Source: Trichomonas vaginalis G3 | Lineage: Eukaryota; Parabasalia; Trichomonadida; Trichomonadidae | Assembly: GCF_026262505.1 (NCBI RefSeq) | Contig: NC_067207.1 | Coordinates: 7,403,408-7,467,407 of the forward strand | Length of the DNA: 64,000 nucleotides | Direction: 5' to 3' | Part shown: piece after piece, positions 63,779 to 64,000 of the stretch | Layout of the letters: each line of letters opens with the position of its first letter | How positions within the stretch are numbered: position 1 is the stretch's first letter | Translations under genes and position numbers: made by a program | The notes under the pieces: generated by a model | Database searches by the model: none | What the model saw: the letters and a program-made list of their open reading frames with translations, nothing else | Told to the model about the DNA's origin: nothing

Positions 63779-63998
63779 AGAATGGACTTTCAAAGTTAAC
63801 GCTCCAGAGGATCATAATAAGACAAAGTTACTTGTTGTTGTTGAGTTCGCCGCCAATCATACATCCGAGTTAGGTACCGGCAATGTTACATATTCTGACA
63901 CACTCTCCACACCAGTTATCGATAGAGTTCTTTACAACGATGGCAACGAAGTAATTTCAGGCAATTTATACTCAGCCAAAATCATACTCAAAAGTTAA
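63779..63998 (+). pseudogene. Host surface-protein gene segment (second copy)
   Basis: Encodes EWTFKVNAPEDHNKTKLLVV, EFAANHTSELGTGNVTYS and a further beta-type segment (VIDRVLYNDGNEVISGNLYSAKIILKS) ending in TAA at 63998. The first 118 bp match 49828-49947 except for two single-base differences in length; the following sequences differ, as expected for neighbouring repeats of a multi-domain extracellular protein. There is no start and no membrane segment in the window. Confidence 0.6.
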
Positions 63999-64000
63999 CT

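Overview
The window looks like a piece of the Trichomonas vaginalis nuclear genome. It is AT-rich, its genes show no introns, it carries Tvmar1-type mariners and T. vaginalis-type Polintons (Mavericks), and a trichomonad initiator-like element (TCAYTW) sits just upstream of an ATG. Nearly all of it is mobile DNA, with small islands of host genes. No tRNA, rRNA or CRISPR locus was seen.

Layout. (1) 1-9958: right part of an old, heavily decayed Polinton (A) with remnants of a B-family DNA polymerase, a capsid protein and small genes. It ends in a Polinton terminus inside the capsid gene of a second Polinton (B). (2) 9959-14006 and 39638-40710: Polinton B, minus strand, split by element C. (3) 14007-39637: element C, a 25.6-kb near-palindrome with Polinton-like ends (5'-AG...CT-3') and a 5-bp target duplication (CGGTT). 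Each arm has the same small genes, the same mariner at the same place, and arrays of 118-bp, roughly 25-37-bp and 159/188-bp tandem repeats. The arms meet at a 0.3-kb centre of three 86-bp repeats. (4) 40711-40735: run of N. (5) 40736-46612: Polinton D, minus strand, very indel-rich. (6) 46613-48674: host island with a protein kinase gene that carries one frame break. (7) 48675-49827: terminal fragment of Polinton E, joined to (8) the 3' end of a host surface-protein gene, 49828-50540. (9) 50707-52988: a third mariner, interrupted by a 974-bp insertion (51293-52266) made almost entirely of about 13 consecutive hairpins. (10) 53041-56401: a small surface-protein remnant and a WDR11-like WD40/alpha-solenoid gene with one in-frame TGA. 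(11) 56509-63778: Polinton F, plus strand, the best preserved, with structural genes in order. It is joined to the same surface-protein segment as E (63779-63998).

The strongest candidate for something undescribed is the hairpin cassette at 51293-52266. Its stems are 18-28 bp (up to 41 bp in one alternative pairing) and fall into three classes with shared apical sequences and mostly variable basal stems. It is flanked by a 5-bp duplication and short inverted ends. Second is element C, a giant foldback Polinton derivative whose arrays appear to be built from the 3' end of one of its own genes plus a stem-loop module. Third is a terminal hairpin in Polintons E and F that shows a compensatory base-pair change.
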